In this document: piece by piece, positions 6,636 through 6,745 of the stretch
Numbering within the stretch: the first letter of the stretch is position 1
How the letters are laid out: each line of letters opens with the position of its first letter
NCBI GenBank assembly: GCA_017560705.1
Contig: JAFZEK010000034.1
Span: 1-6,745 of the forward strand
DNA length: 6,745 nt
Origin: Bacteroidales bacterium
Lineage (GTDB): Bacteria > Bacteroidota > Bacteroidia > Bacteroidales > P3
Direction of reading: 5' to 3'
Translations under genes and position numbers: made by a program
The notes under the pieces: model-generated
The model's database searches: none
Told to the model about the DNA's origin: nothing
What the model saw: the letters and a program-made list of their open reading frames with translations, nothing else

Positions 6636-6745
6636 CTATTTTACTACCAACTTCTTAGTGGCTACGCCTTTGGGCGTATACACCTTTACTATATAAGCAC
6701 CACGAGGATAGCCCGACACTGTGAGCTGTGTGGACAAGCCTTCGC
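6636..6745 (-). CDS. C-terminal end of a T9SS-secreted protein (type A sorting domain), partial
   Basis: Only the last 35 codons and the TAG stop (6636-6638) are inside the window; the gene continues past the right edge. The visible end includes LTVSGYPRGAYIVKVYT and then ATKKLVVK. This is the classic end of the type A C-terminal sorting domain of T9SS cargo: a glycine turn, a G-x-Y-x-V-x-V strand, and a final strand with paired lysines and a terminal valine-lysine. Such proteins cross the outer membrane through the T9SS, after which the sorting domain is usually cleaved and the protein is anchored to surface lipopolysaccharide or released. The catalytic or binding part is not visible, so its activity cannot be named. 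PorW, encoded at the left of the window, belongs to the export machine it would use. Confidence 0.85.
   Translation of the reverse strand, partial: EGLSTQLTVSGYPRGAYIVKVYTPKGVATKKLVVK

Overview
The window reads as chromosomal housekeeping DNA from a Bacteroidota bacterium, probably order Bacteroidales. Three things point there: a PorW/SprE-type lipoprotein of the type IX secretion system (T9SS), a C-terminal T9SS sorting domain on the truncated gene at the right edge, and promoters of the Bacteroidetes form (TTTG or TTGG, about 19-20 bases, then TAnnTTTG) instead of -35/-10 boxes. Base composition is AT-rich overall, with a GC-rich peak at the 3' end of trmD.

Every supported gene lies on the minus strand, so transcription runs from right to left. 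In that order they are: the 3' end of a T9SS cargo gene (6636-6745), a spacer holding a long RNA-type hairpin and a strong promoter, a small membrane/coiled-coil protein of unknown function (6169-6420), efp (5582-6145) with its own terminator, an M23/LysM cell-wall endopeptidase (4432-5415) with a promoter that overlaps that terminator, trmD (3709-4389), clpP (2897-3565) with a strong terminator, and porW/sprE (9-2765).

The likely transcription units are [small membrane protein - efp], [M23 peptidase - trmD, perhaps continuing into clpP] and [porW]. Two units concern translation and proteome upkeep (EF-P relieves stalling at proline runs, TrmD makes the m1G37 that holds reading frame, ClpP degrades proteins). 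Two concern the envelope (M23 peptidase, PorW). The cargo fragment at the right edge is the kind of protein that the PorW-dependent secretion machine would export.

No mobile element, CRISPR array, tRNA, rRNA or defence system is visible. The least explained items are the 27-pair uninterrupted hairpin at 6531-6610, whose departures from Watson-Crick pairing are all G-U on the minus strand only, the uncharacterised 83-residue protein sharing a promoter with efp, and the missing ATG start of porW. I found no clear case for a wholly new biological system here.
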